64,000 bases of DNA from Novosphingobium resinovorum (GTDB taxonomy: Bacteria; Pseudomonadota; Alphaproteobacteria; Sphingomonadales; Sphingomonadaceae): the NCBI RefSeq assembly GCF_001742225.1, contig NZ_CP017075.1, positions 3,316,001 through 3,380,000 of the forward strand. The letters are read 5' to 3'. Shown in pieces: positions 27,787 through 35,251 of this stretch (position 1 is its first letter; each line of letters starts with the position of its first letter). A model generated the notes under the pieces. It saw nothing but the letters and a program-made list of their open reading frames with translations. It was not told where the DNA came from and searched no databases. A program made the position numbers and the translations under genes.

Positions 27787-27884
27787 GGAAAGGAAAGCGA
27801 GAGAGGTCGGGGCGATGGTTGGGCAAATGTCACCCGCGCCGCCGGGAGGGGAAACGGCGGCGCGGGCGCTCTACCTGCGGGGCG

Positions 27885-29024
27885 TCAGGTTGAGATGCGC
27901 AGCAGCTTGATCGCGTCGGAATCCAGCACCTGCCCGCCGATCCGCTTGGTCGCGTAGAAGTGCACGAAGGGCTTGTTGGTGAACGGATCGCGCAGGATCG
28001 AGGTCGCGGTGCGCTCGGCGATGAGGTAGCCGGCGCGGAAGTTGCCGAAGGCGATCGGCAGCGCGTTCGCGGCGATGTCGGGCATGTCCTCGGCCTCGAC
28101 CACCGGGTAGCCGAGCAGGCGGTTGGGCTGGCCTTCCATCAGGCCCGGCTGCCACAGGAACGAGCCGTCCGCCGCCTTCAGTTTGCGCACCTGTGCCAGC
28201 GTCTTGGAGTTCATCACCCAGCTCGCACCCTGGCGGTGCCCCGCCTTGAGCGAGTGGACGAGGTCGATCAGCTTCAGTTCGGGCGAGGTGTCGAAGCCCG
28301 CCGCATTGCCCGAAACGATGTGCTGCAACTGGCCGAACGTACGAGCACCGTCGGCCGAGGCGCTGGTGGTGCCGGTCAGGAAGCCGCGCGGCTGGTTGGT
28401 GCCGGTGCCGCTGACGAAGGCGGCGCCTTCGGCGCGGGCGAACTCCATCGCGATCTCGTCGGCCAGCCACGACTGGATGTCGAAGGCGGCATCGTCGAGC
28501 ATCGCCTGGCTCGCCGCCGGGTTGGCGTAGAGTTCGCCGGAGGGCGGGGCGATCTCGGCGAAGCTGGGCGTCGCGGTTTCGGGGCGCGCGGCGGTCTCGC
28601 TCACCCAGCCCGAGGCAGTGCCGCCGGTGGTGATGAGCTTGCGGTAGCCCGCCGTGCTGGTCTGCACGACCTGCGCGATCGCGCGGATCGGGCTGATGTT
28701 CTTGAGCCGGGCCGAGATCAGCGCGTCGATCTCACGCGGGACGGCATAGCCGCCGTCGGCCAGGGCCGCGCCGGAGAGCGACTTGAGTTCCGTATCGCGG
28801 CCCGAGCGCAGGTAGCCCTGCACGAAGCTCTTCACTTCGAGCGAGGGTGCGGCGCCCATGCCCTCGATCAGCGGCCGCGAGGCAGCGCGCGAGACGCGGT
28901 CGAGGCGGGCCTTCACGTCGTCGACGTCGGTGCGAAGGGCCGTGACGGCGGCGTCGGTGGCATCCTGGCGCGCGACTAGGTCGAACGAGGCGTCGATCGC
29001 CTCGACGGGAGCAATGGATTCCAT
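27885..29024 (-). CDS. GTA major capsid protein, HK97 family (g5)
   Basis: Forms the GTA head shell. 379 aa. The N-terminal ~95 residues are a helical delta-like scaffold domain (DATDAAVTALRTDVDDVKAR), probably removed by the prohead protease. The HK97 core follows (LSGAALADGGYAVPREIDAL, VSETAARPETATPSFAEIAPP, AFVSGTGTNQPRGFL, VVEAEDMPDIAANALPIAFG). It is flanked on both sides by repeats. Confidence 0.94.
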   Translation of the reverse strand: MESIAPVEAIDASFDLVARQDATDAAVTALRTDVDDVKARLDRVSRAASRPLIEGMGAAPSLEVKSFVQGYLRSGRDTELKSLSGAALADGGYAVPREIDALISARLKNISPIRAIAQVVQTSTAGYRKLITTGGTASGWVSETAARPETATPSFAEIAPPSGELYANPAASQAMLDDAAFDIQSWLADEIAMEFARAEGAAFVSGTGTNQPRGFLTGTTSASADGARTFGQLQHIVSGNAAGFDTSPELKLIDLVHSLKAGHRQGASWVMNSKTLAQVRKLKAADGSFLWQPGLMEGQPNRLLGYPVVEAEDMPDIAANALPIAFGNFRAGYLIAERTATSILRDPFTNKPFVHFYATKRIGGQVLDSDAIKLLRIST

Positions 29025-29063
29025 GGGTAGGCACCTTTCTGTGGTGGGGAAGGGGGAGCCATG

Positions 29064-29186
29064 ACGTCATCCCGGGCTCGACCCGGGACCGGTGGCTGTC
29101 TTTAGGCGGTGGCTGTCACTTCAAGCGCCTCGACGAGGGTTGGGCGCGGCTAGGCCAGCGGTCCCGGATCAGATCCGGGACGACGG
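29064..29186. repeat. Inverted repeat at the capsid/protease junction (third repeat type)
   Basis: Arms CGTCATCCCGGGCTCGACCC (29064 on) and a partner TCCCGGATCAGATCCGGGAC followed by GACGG at the other end, each itself palindromic. The distal arm overlaps the last codons of the prohead protease gene. This is the common CGTCATCCCGG...-type intergenic element of alphaproteobacteria. Confidence 0.75.
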
Positions 29187-29576
29187 GGAAACGAGGTGCA
29201 CCCGTGCGCCGTGCTGCATCGGGTGGGTGACGAGGCTCACCTCGAACAGTTCCACGTCGAGCAGTTCGCGGCCCGCATCGGAGCGGCGGCTGGCACGGGC
29301 GCGGTAGCCGAAGGACAAGCCGGTGACCGAGCCGCGCTTGAGGGCGAGGCCCGCCGCGCCGTCCGGGTTGTCTACGCGCGCGACCACGCGCAGGCCGCGC
29401 GCATCCTCGGCGGCGGTTTCGACCCAGCCGATGCGGAGGTCCGGGCGGTGCTGCCAGTAGAGCGGGATCGGATCGCGGCGTTCGGCCAGCGAGCGGGCGA
29501 AAGCGCCCGCGCGGATGGTGTCGCGCCCGGCGTCGGGCTGGCCGAACAGGGCCGCGTAACCGGCGAAACGCATCAT
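29169..29576 (-). CDS. GTA prohead protease, HK97 family (g4)
   Basis: Serine protease that matures the capsid. 135 aa. The pattern FAGYAALFGQPDAGRDTIRAG, the likely catalytic His in LYWQHRP (about residue 43), and the catalytic Ser in KRGSVTGLSFGY (about 88) are as in the HK97 protease family. The ATG at 29576 overlaps the upstream stop. The last few codons (PSSRI) lie inside a dispersed repeat, so the C-terminus appears to have been rewritten by the insertion. Confidence 0.88.
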   Translation of the reverse strand: MMRFAGYAALFGQPDAGRDTIRAGAFARSLAERRDPIPLYWQHRPDLRIGWVETAAEDARGLRVVARVDNPDGAAGLALKRGSVTGLSFGYRARASRRSDAGRELLDVELFEVSLVTHPMQHGARVHLVSPSSRI

Positions 29577-29881
29577 CGCAGCAGCTCCGTCGCACCCAGC
29601 CGCACGGTCAGGCCGAGCAGCAGCAGGGCGAGGGCGCCGCGCATGATCCAGCTGAGCACCGTGCGGCGCGCGCTCGACTTGGCGTCGCGCCAGGCCTGCA
29701 GCAGTTCGCGCAGTTCGCTGACGTCCTGCGGGGCGGAGGCATCGCCCAGGCCGATGCGCGCGAGCATGCGCCGCGCGCCCAGTTCGCTCGCTTCCTCGAC
29801 CACCGCGCGCAAGGTGACGAGGTCGCTCCCCTCGGAGGCAGCCTGTGCGAGCAGACCGGCCAGCATATCATTTGAGTTCAT
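29573..29881 (-). CDS. GTA-locus DUF6127-like small membrane protein
   Basis: 102 aa. N-terminal helices (MLAGLLAQAASEGSDLVTLRAVVEEASELGARRML) with a linker, then a C-terminal transmembrane helix (IMRGALALLLLGLTVRLG). It sits at the position of RcGTA g3.5 (rcc01685), between portal and protease, and overlaps both by 4 bp. The role is unknown; a membrane anchor in a capsid operon suggests an assembly or release function (inference). Confidence 0.7.
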   Translation of the reverse strand: MNSNDMLAGLLAQAASEGSDLVTLRAVVEEASELGARRMLARIGLGDASAPQDVSELRELLQAWRDAKSSARRTVLSWIMRGALALLLLGLTVRLGATELLR

Positions 29882-31026
29882 GATTTGTTCCCTTCATCAA
29901 GACCCAGAAGGCGGCGCTTCTCGGACGGGTCGAGGAAATCGGCGGCGCTGACCTGCGACCACAGCCGCTCGCGGTCCTCGGCCAGCGCGGGCACGCGGTC
30001 GAGGTCGATCGCGAGCGCCGCATCGGGGAACCACGGGGCAAGGCCCTCGCCTAGCGCGGCGAAGATCTTGGACGCCAGCGGCAGCAGGGTGAGCCGCCAC
30101 AAGGCGCGGTTGGCCTCGCGGTAGTTGTTGTAGGTCGCGTCGCCCGGCAGGCCGAGCAGCATCGGCGGCACCCCGAAAGCGAGCGCGATGTCGCGCGCAG
30201 CGGCGGCCTTGAGAGTGGCGAAATCCATGTCGGCGGGGGTCATCGCCATCGCCTGCCAACTGAGGCCGCCCTCCAGCAGCATCGGCCGCCCGGCGTTCGC
30301 CATGCCCGCATAGGCGGCGGTGAGTTCGGCCTTCAGGCGGTTGAACTGCTCACCCGTTAGAGCGGCGCCGTCCGGGCCTTCGTAGACCAGAGCCCCGGAA
30401 GGCCGCGCTGCGTTCTCCAGCAACTGCCGGTTCCACGCCGAGGCCGCGTTGTGCGTGGCCACCGCCTCGTCCGCCGCGCACAGGCACCCGGCGCCGTAGT
30501 GGTCGTCGCCCGGATGGAAATGGCGGATGTGGATCACGTTGGGCGAAGCGTCCTCGTCCAGCAGCGGGATCGACAGGCGGCGACCGGCGACTTCATAGGC
30601 ATAGGCGGCAGGCCAGCCGTCCTCGCCCGCGACCACGCTGACCCGCTCGGGTCGCAGCGCGAACAGTTCGACCGGACGGCCGCGCGCGTCCTTCATGACT
30701 TGCACGTAGGCATTGCCATGAAGCAGCAGCTGCGAGGCGAGCGTCTCCAGCAGCGACTGCCCGGCGCTGGTGTCGCTGACCAGCGCAGCCAGCGCCGTAT
30801 CGGTAGGCTTAAGCGGCGCGCCGCCGATACCCTCGGCGACAAGTCGCACGGCACGCTGGGCGACCGGGTTTTCGAGATAGGCACGGCGGACGGCCTGCGT
30901 ATATTCGAAGGGGGTACGCCCGTCGCCGCTCTGGCTGAAGAACCACGGCGATGCCGATCCGCGCGCGAGCACAGGTCGGTCACTTGCGCCCTTGAAAGCG
31001 GCGACGAGCGATTCGAGGAAGGACAT
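29878..31026 (-). CDS. GTA portal protein, HK97 family (g3)
   Basis: Dodecameric DNA entry/exit ring at the head vertex. 382 aa. Patterns: N-terminal YTQAVRRAYLENPVAQRAVRL, LLHGNAYVQVMKDARGRPVEL, VIHIRHFHPGDDHYGAG, and LLGLPGDATYNNYREANRALWRLTLLPL, all typical of phage_portal. C-terminus DPSEKRRLLGLDEGNKS. The upstream 513 bp to the terminase is the only large break in the GTA operon. Confidence 0.93.
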   Translation of the reverse strand: MSFLESLVAAFKGASDRPVLARGSASPWFFSQSGDGRTPFEYTQAVRRAYLENPVAQRAVRLVAEGIGGAPLKPTDTALAALVSDTSAGQSLLETLASQLLLHGNAYVQVMKDARGRPVELFALRPERVSVVAGEDGWPAAYAYEVAGRRLSIPLLDEDASPNVIHIRHFHPGDDHYGAGCLCAADEAVATHNAASAWNRQLLENAARPSGALVYEGPDGAALTGEQFNRLKAELTAAYAGMANAGRPMLLEGGLSWQAMAMTPADMDFATLKAAAARDIALAFGVPPMLLGLPGDATYNNYREANRALWRLTLLPLASKIFAALGEGLAPWFPDAALAIDLDRVPALAEDRERLWSQVSAADFLDPSEKRRLLGLDEGNKS

Positions 31027-31316
31027 AGAGTTATCCCCAGTTGGAGCAGGTTTTGGATCACTTTGGACTTGCGCAAGTTCTGCATATGTTCACGATGATG
31101 GCACGCAGCGATAAGGAGGACCGCAATGTCCAAATTGATTCCACCGTAGACAGATCAGTGCGCGAAAAGAGATGCAGAGCTAAGGACTGATTTGATCTTC
31201 TTTGCCGGACGCAGTGCTCAGAAAAGCAAAAGCAACCGCTAAGCGTAGGCACATATTTGATAGTCAGGAGCGCGAAGCTCAGCGTCGTTAGGTCACATCC
31301 AATTTGGAGGTGCCGT
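31027..31316. other. Lower-GC gene-free stretch inside the GTA cluster
   Basis: About 290 bp with a clearly lower GC content than the flanking GTA genes. It holds a 34-codon open frame at 31086-31190 and an isolated strong Shine-Dalgarno (AAGGAGGA, 31113-31120) in front of an ATG that stops after seven codons. No family was recognised. It looks like inserted or decayed DNA. Confidence 0.5.
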
Positions 31317-31481
31317 ATGCGCGACCTGAAAATCTTCTTCCTGCCTGACATGTGGAATGACTGGCATTGGTTTGTGTACGATGCAGATTACCACTGCATT
31401 GCTCAGTCCAATTTTGGCCATTTCCACCTTAAGGCTGCGCAGGACGAAGCTGAGGCCGTGATGCGTAAGCTCGCAGCCTAA
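31317..31481 (+). CDS. 54-aa protein encoded against the GTA operon, unknown
   Basis: Small ORF on the strand opposite to every GTA gene, between portal and terminase. The ATG at 31317 has a good ribosome-binding site (TTGGAGGTGCCGT). The product is rich in aromatic residues in its first half (FFLPDMWNDWHWFVYDADYH) and ends in a charged helix (AAQDEAEAVMRKLAA). It shows codon-like composition and an intact frame, but base composition is lower in GC than its neighbours. No family recognised. It could be a recently gained cargo gene. Confidence 0.6.
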   Translation: MRDLKIFFLPDMWNDWHWFVYDADYHCIAQSNFGHFHLKAAQDEAEAVMRKLAA

Positions 31482-31539
31482 GTTTCAATTTTCACCCATC
31501 ATTTTATCGCTGCGTTAGTGGGGGAGGCTCTGGCCTCCC

Positions 31540-32865
31540 TCACGTAACTCGCACTTTCGGCTGCCCGCTTTTCCCGAGCATCAACTCGCTCAAGGCCCAA
31601 ACGAGCGCGTCTGCCCGGTCAGGAGAGCGCCCCGGTCCCTGATAGCCGCCGCCTGCCAGCAGCCCGCACATCTGGTCTTCCAGTGCCGCGAAAGTCCCGG
31701 CGTGGCGCACCCGGCCCGCTTCGTACAAGGCCGCGACCGGTTCCGCCCGCGCGGCCTTGCCCCGGCTGGCGTGCACCAGCTTGAGCGGCAGCGACACTTG
31801 CGCCGCGCGCAGCACCGAGGCGACCATCGCGCCGCCCTGATTGGCTTCGGCGACGACGCGGTCGGCGTTCCAGGCTTGCGCGGTGGTGGCCACGGTGCGT
31901 GCCCAGCGTTCCGGCCCGGCTTTCTCGACCGAGGCGTCGGCGAGGACGTGGGCGATGCCGTCTGCCGCAAGCCCGGCGACGACGATGCCGCAGGCGTCGC
32001 CATCGGCGGAGGCGGGGGGATCGACGGCCACGACCACACGCACCAGTTCGGGCGAGGCGTCTTCGCGGCAGGTTTCCAGAAGGGCGCGCGACCATAGCGC
32101 GCCTTCCACATCGGCGATGAGTTCGCCGTCGAGTTCCTGCCTGCCGAGGAGGCTGCCGCTATAAGTATCGCGCATCGCGTCGAGGAACTGCGTCGGCAGA
32201 TTCGCCGCGTTGTCGAAGGTGCTGCCCTGCGTCACGGCGACGCGCTCTGCGGTCATCAGCCGCGTTACCAACGGCACCGCGCGCGGGGTGGTGGTGGCCA
32301 TCACGCGCGGGTCGGTGCCGAGGCGCAGGCCCATCATCAGGTTGTCCCATGCGTTCGTCGCGCGGGCGGAGGCGTTGTCCCATTTGGCGATCTCGTCGCA
32401 CCAGGCGTGGCTGTGCTGCGGGCCGCGCAGCGATTCGGGTTCGGCGGCGGAGTAGAGCATGGCCTGCGCACCGTTGGGCCATGTCAGGCGGCGCAGCGAG
32501 GGCTCGAACGCCGGTCGCCGCCACGGCGCGCCGACATTGAGCAGCCCGCTCTCGCCCTCGACCATGACGGCGCGGCCTTCGGCGAGGTTGGCGGCGACGA
32601 GGGCGATGCGCGCGGTGGGTTCGGCCTCGGCGATGGCGGCGGCCCATTCGGCGCCGCAGCGGGTCTTGCCGAAACCACGCCCGGCCATGACCAGCCATGT
32701 GCGCCAGTCTCCGATGGGAGCAAGCTGCTCGGGGCGTGCCCAGAGGCGCCAGTGCCAGTTCCATTCGCGGCGTTCTTCGGGTTCGAGGGCGTCGAGATGG
32801 CCTTCGATCTCGGCCCCGGTCGCGTCGCGCAGCCAGTCTGTGTCGGGGGCGGAATGGTCAGCCAT
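31540..32865 (-). CDS. GTA large terminase (g2)
   Basis: ATPase/nuclease motor that packages host DNA. 441 aa. Walker A AGRGFGKT lies at 61-68, Walker B region AWCDEIAKW at about 154-162, and the C-terminal RNase-H-like nuclease begins at VVAVDPPASADGD (about 276) and ends with SPDRADALVWAL. All motor and nuclease motifs look intact. Overlaps g1 by 8 bp. Confidence 0.94.
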   Translation of the reverse strand: MADHSAPDTDWLRDATGAEIEGHLDALEPEERREWNWHWRLWARPEQLAPIGDWRTWLVMAGRGFGKTRCGAEWAAAIAEAEPTARIALVAANLAEGRAVMVEGESGLLNVGAPWRRPAFEPSLRRLTWPNGAQAMLYSAAEPESLRGPQHSHAWCDEIAKWDNASARATNAWDNLMMGLRLGTDPRVMATTTPRAVPLVTRLMTAERVAVTQGSTFDNAANLPTQFLDAMRDTYSGSLLGRQELDGELIADVEGALWSRALLETCREDASPELVRVVVAVDPPASADGDACGIVVAGLAADGIAHVLADASVEKAGPERWARTVATTAQAWNADRVVAEANQGGAMVASVLRAAQVSLPLKLVHASRGKAARAEPVAALYEAGRVRHAGTFAALEDQMCGLLAGGGYQGPGRSPDRADALVWALSELMLGKSGQPKVRVT

Positions 32866-33367
32866 TTGCGCCGTCCTTCATCTCTGCTTCGCGGCGGGCG
32901 ACGACCTGGCGGCGCAACTGTTCCAGCTTGGCATCGATGGCGGCGCGCACGACGGTGAGGTCTTCGTTGTCGCGCATCGCCCGTTCGCGCGCCACGTTCT
33001 CGCGGTGGAGGCCAAGGAGGCGCAGGGCATTGGGGTTGTCGAACTTGACCGTACCGTCCTTGGCCTCGCCGAAGCGCAGGCGGTGAAGTACTTCCAGCTC
33101 CAGGTTCTGGTAGCCTTCGAGCAGCGCGGTTTGCCACTTGCGGGCGAATTCCGGCTCCACCCTGCGGGCCTTGTAGGCGCGGCTGGGGTGGACTCCGGCG
33201 GTGGCGGCCGCAGCGGTGACGTTCGAGGTTTCGGCCAGCGCGGCGAGGAAATACTTGCGCCAGTGCTGGTTGACCCCGCCCTTTTCCAGTTCCTGCAATG
33301 CGGCACTGATCTTGGTTCGCGAACGGCGCGGCAAGGCGCCGGGCGAAGCCTGCTTCGGCTCGACCAT
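32858..33367 (-). CDS. GTA small terminase-like protein (g1)
   Basis: First gene of the GTA operon. 169 aa. A helix-turn-helix (SNVTAAAATAGVHPSRAYKARR, about residues 48-69) is followed by LLEGYQNLELEVLHRLRFGE and a long C-terminal coiled-coil-like helix (RERAMRDNEDLTVVRAAIDA). This layout fits a small terminase subunit and matches rcc01682-type g1 in position. A sigma-70-like promoter lies 70 bp upstream. Confidence 0.82.
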   Translation of the reverse strand: MVEPKQASPGALPRRSRTKISAALQELEKGGVNQHWRKYFLAALAETSNVTAAAATAGVHPSRAYKARRVEPEFARKWQTALLEGYQNLELEVLHRLRFGEAKDGTVKFDNPNALRLLGLHRENVARERAMRDNEDLTVVRAAIDAKLEQLRRQVVARREAEMKDGANG

Positions 33368-33436
33368 GGCGGGATCCTGTACTGGAGAGGCAGGCCGGTC
33401 GTGGGAGGCGACTCGGCATCGTTTCGGTGTTCCCGT

Positions 33437-33465
33437 TATGTACCTATTTGATGCGCCTGCGTCAA
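33437..33465 (-). promoter_or_regulatory. Putative promoter of the GTA operon
   Basis: On the minus strand: TTGACG, 17-bp spacer, TACATA, about 70 bp before g1. The -35 is 5/6 to consensus, the -10 weaker (3/6), which would suit an activator-dependent promoter. It is the only good candidate upstream of the cluster. Confidence 0.55.
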
Positions 33466-33473
33466 GCTAAAAT

Positions 33474-33486
33474 AACCAAATTGGTT
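33474..33486. promoter_or_regulatory. Palindromic operator candidate upstream of the GTA promoter
   Basis: Perfect odd palindrome AACCAA-A-TTGGTT in an AT-rich island, 8 bp upstream of the -35 hexamer. The position suits an activator site controlling the GTA operon. The loop is too short for an RNA hairpin, so a DNA-binding dimer is the more likely reader (inference). Confidence 0.45.
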
Positions 33487-33555
33487 TTTTCTTCACGCTT
33501 GCCGCAGTGCAGCGCGGCCACTAATCAGGGCGCGATCTGAACGGGGGAATCCTGA

Positions 33556-34194
33556 ATGCTGCGCCGCCTCTACGAATGGACCATGGCCAAGGCGTCGCAC
33601 CGCCACGCAGGCTGGTGGCTGGCCGCCTTCGCCTTCATGGAGGCGAGTTTCTTCCCCGTGCCGCCGCATCCGTTGCTGGGCCTGATGTGCCTGGCCGAGC
33701 CGAAGAAGGCGATTCGCTTCGCCGCCATCGCCACGCTCGCCTCGGTGGTGGGCGGCCTGCTCGGCTATGCGATCGGGCACTTCGCTTATGCCGCCTTCGG
33801 CGAGGCGCTGCTGCGGGCGCTGCACTTGTCGGAGAGCTTCCCCAAGGCAGCGTGCTACTTGCGCGATTACGGCGCCGAGATCATCATCGTGAAGGGCGCG
33901 ACGCCGATCCCGTTCAAGCTGCTGACGATCACGGCGGGATTCATCGGCATGAACCTGCTGGTGTTCGTGGGCGCCTCGATCATATCGCGCTCGATCAGCT
34001 TCATGATCGTGGGCGTGCTGTTCCGCCTGTTCGGTGCGCCGATCAAGGCGGTGATCGACAAGCACCTGGGCAAGGTGACGGTGGGCTTCGTGGTACTGAT
34101 CATCGCCGGTTTCCTTGCCGTATCGTTCCTTGGCGGCGGTTCGAAGCAGACCACCGAGAAGTGCGCATCGGCCGTGGCGGCAAAAACCGTCTGA
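33556..34194 (+). CDS. YqaA/DedA-like (VTT domain) inner-membrane protein
   Basis: Integral membrane protein, 212 aa, with about four to five hydrophobic segments. The pattern EASFFPVPPHPLLGLMCLAEPKKAIRFAA and the later VKGATPIPFKLLTITAGF (GATPIPFKL) is characteristic of the YqaA subgroup of DedA/SNARE-associated proteins. The exact role is unknown; DedA-family members are implicated in lipid scrambling and membrane homeostasis. It is divergent from the GTA operon across an AT-rich regulatory gap. Confidence 0.82.
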   Translation: MLRRLYEWTMAKASHRHAGWWLAAFAFMEASFFPVPPHPLLGLMCLAEPKKAIRFAAIATLASVVGGLLGYAIGHFAYAAFGEALLRALHLSESFPKAACYLRDYGAEIIIVKGATPIPFKLLTITAGFIGMNLLVFVGASIISRSISFMIVGVLFRLFGAPIKAVIDKHLGKVTVGFVVLIIAGFLAVSFLGGGSKQTTEKCASAVAAKTV

Positions 34195-34258
34195 GCGCTT
34201 TGCCCTGACCGGGCGCAGGATTTAGCCTTCCTCCCGACAACAGATCGGGAGAGAGGCC

Positions 34259-35215
34259 GTGTCGTTCACTACCAGTCCGCTGCAGGAGGGGCTGCCGTTC
34301 GGCATCCGCGTCGACGCCCTGACCCTCGCCGCGCTGCAGGACAAGGCCGTCCGCGACGAGATCGACGCGCTGTTCTTCCGGCACGGCATGATCGTGTTCG
34401 AGGCGGTGGAGCAGAGCGACGAGATGCAGCTGGCGATCTCCAGCTGTTTCGGCCCGCTCAAGGAGCACCCGGTCAAGGGCGTGTCGCGCGTCGATTCGGA
34501 CCGGTTGCCCGGCGTGATCGAAATCCGCAGCCGGCGCGGCAAGGGCATCGTGGAGGTGGACGGACGGCAGGTCTCGCACTGGCTGCCCTGGCACTTCGAC
34601 CATTGCTATAACGACGAACTCAACCGCGCGGGCGTGCTGCGCTCGGTCGAGCGGGTGGAGGAGGGCGGCATCACCGGCTTCCTCGACGGGGTGGCGCTCT
34701 ACGCGGCGTTCCCCGAGGACCTGCGGGCGCGGATCGAGGGCCGGGAAATCGCCTATCGCCTGGAAACCCAGTTCGACGAACTGCGGTTCGGCCGTCCCGC
34801 CCGCTATCGCATGATCGAGCCCAAGCCGATGCCCGCAGGTTTCGCCGAGCAGGTCGCCGCGATGCCGCGCGCCATCCACCCCGCCGTCTGGACCCGCGCC
34901 ACGGGCGAGAAGGTGCTCCACGTCTCTGCCTACATGGCGCAGGGCATCGTCGGTGACGAGACGTCCGGGGGCGGTGCGCTGCTGGAGGACGTCTGCCAGG
35001 AGATCAACCGCCTCGGCACGCGGTTTTCCTACCAGCACAAGTGGGGGCCGGACGACATGGTGATCTGGGACAACCTCAGGATGCTGCACTGCGTCTCGGG
35101 CAACGATCCCGCGGAGGAGCGGCTGATGTACCGTACCACGATCGCCGGGGACTACGGCCTCGGACGCTGGGAGACGGCGCCGCAGTCGACGGTGGGCGCG
35201 GATGCGATGGCGTGA
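34259..35215 (+). CDS. TauD/TfdA-type Fe(II)/2-oxoglutarate dioxygenase
   Basis: Probable alpha-ketoglutarate-dependent hydroxylase. 318 aa, starting with GTG at 34259 behind GAGAGG. Iron ligands: HFDH at WLPWHFDHCYND (HxD, about residue 117) and the distal His in LRMLHCVSGND; the 2-oxoglutarate-binding Arg is in LMYRTTIAGDYG. Heads a group with an alpha/beta hydrolase, a broken SnoaL gene and a nearby P450, suggesting degradation or modification of a hydrophobic compound. The substrate cannot be read from sequence. Confidence 0.85.
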   Translation: MSFTTSPLQEGLPFGIRVDALTLAALQDKAVRDEIDALFFRHGMIVFEAVEQSDEMQLAISSCFGPLKEHPVKGVSRVDSDRLPGVIEIRSRRGKGIVEVDGRQVSHWLPWHFDHCYNDELNRAGVLRSVERVEEGGITGFLDGVALYAAFPEDLRARIEGREIAYRLETQFDELRFGRPARYRMIEPKPMPAGFAEQVAAMPRAIHPAVWTRATGEKVLHVSAYMAQGIVGDETSGGGALLEDVCQEINRLGTRFSYQHKWGPDDMVIWDNLRMLHCVSGNDPAEERLMYRTTIAGDYGLGRWETAPQSTVGADAMA

Positions 35216-35251
35216 TCCTTCGGTGGCAAGACCGCGACGACGGGAGAGAGC

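Noticed and set aside
31086..31190. 34-codon plus-strand frame in the GTA gap
   Set aside because: No good ribosome-binding site for its ATG and no recognisable sequence; kept only as part of the gap description.
18619..33367. Complete active prophage
   Set aside because: No integrase, excisionase, repressor, replication or lysis genes and no att-like direct repeats were seen; gene order and protein sizes fit a gene transfer agent.
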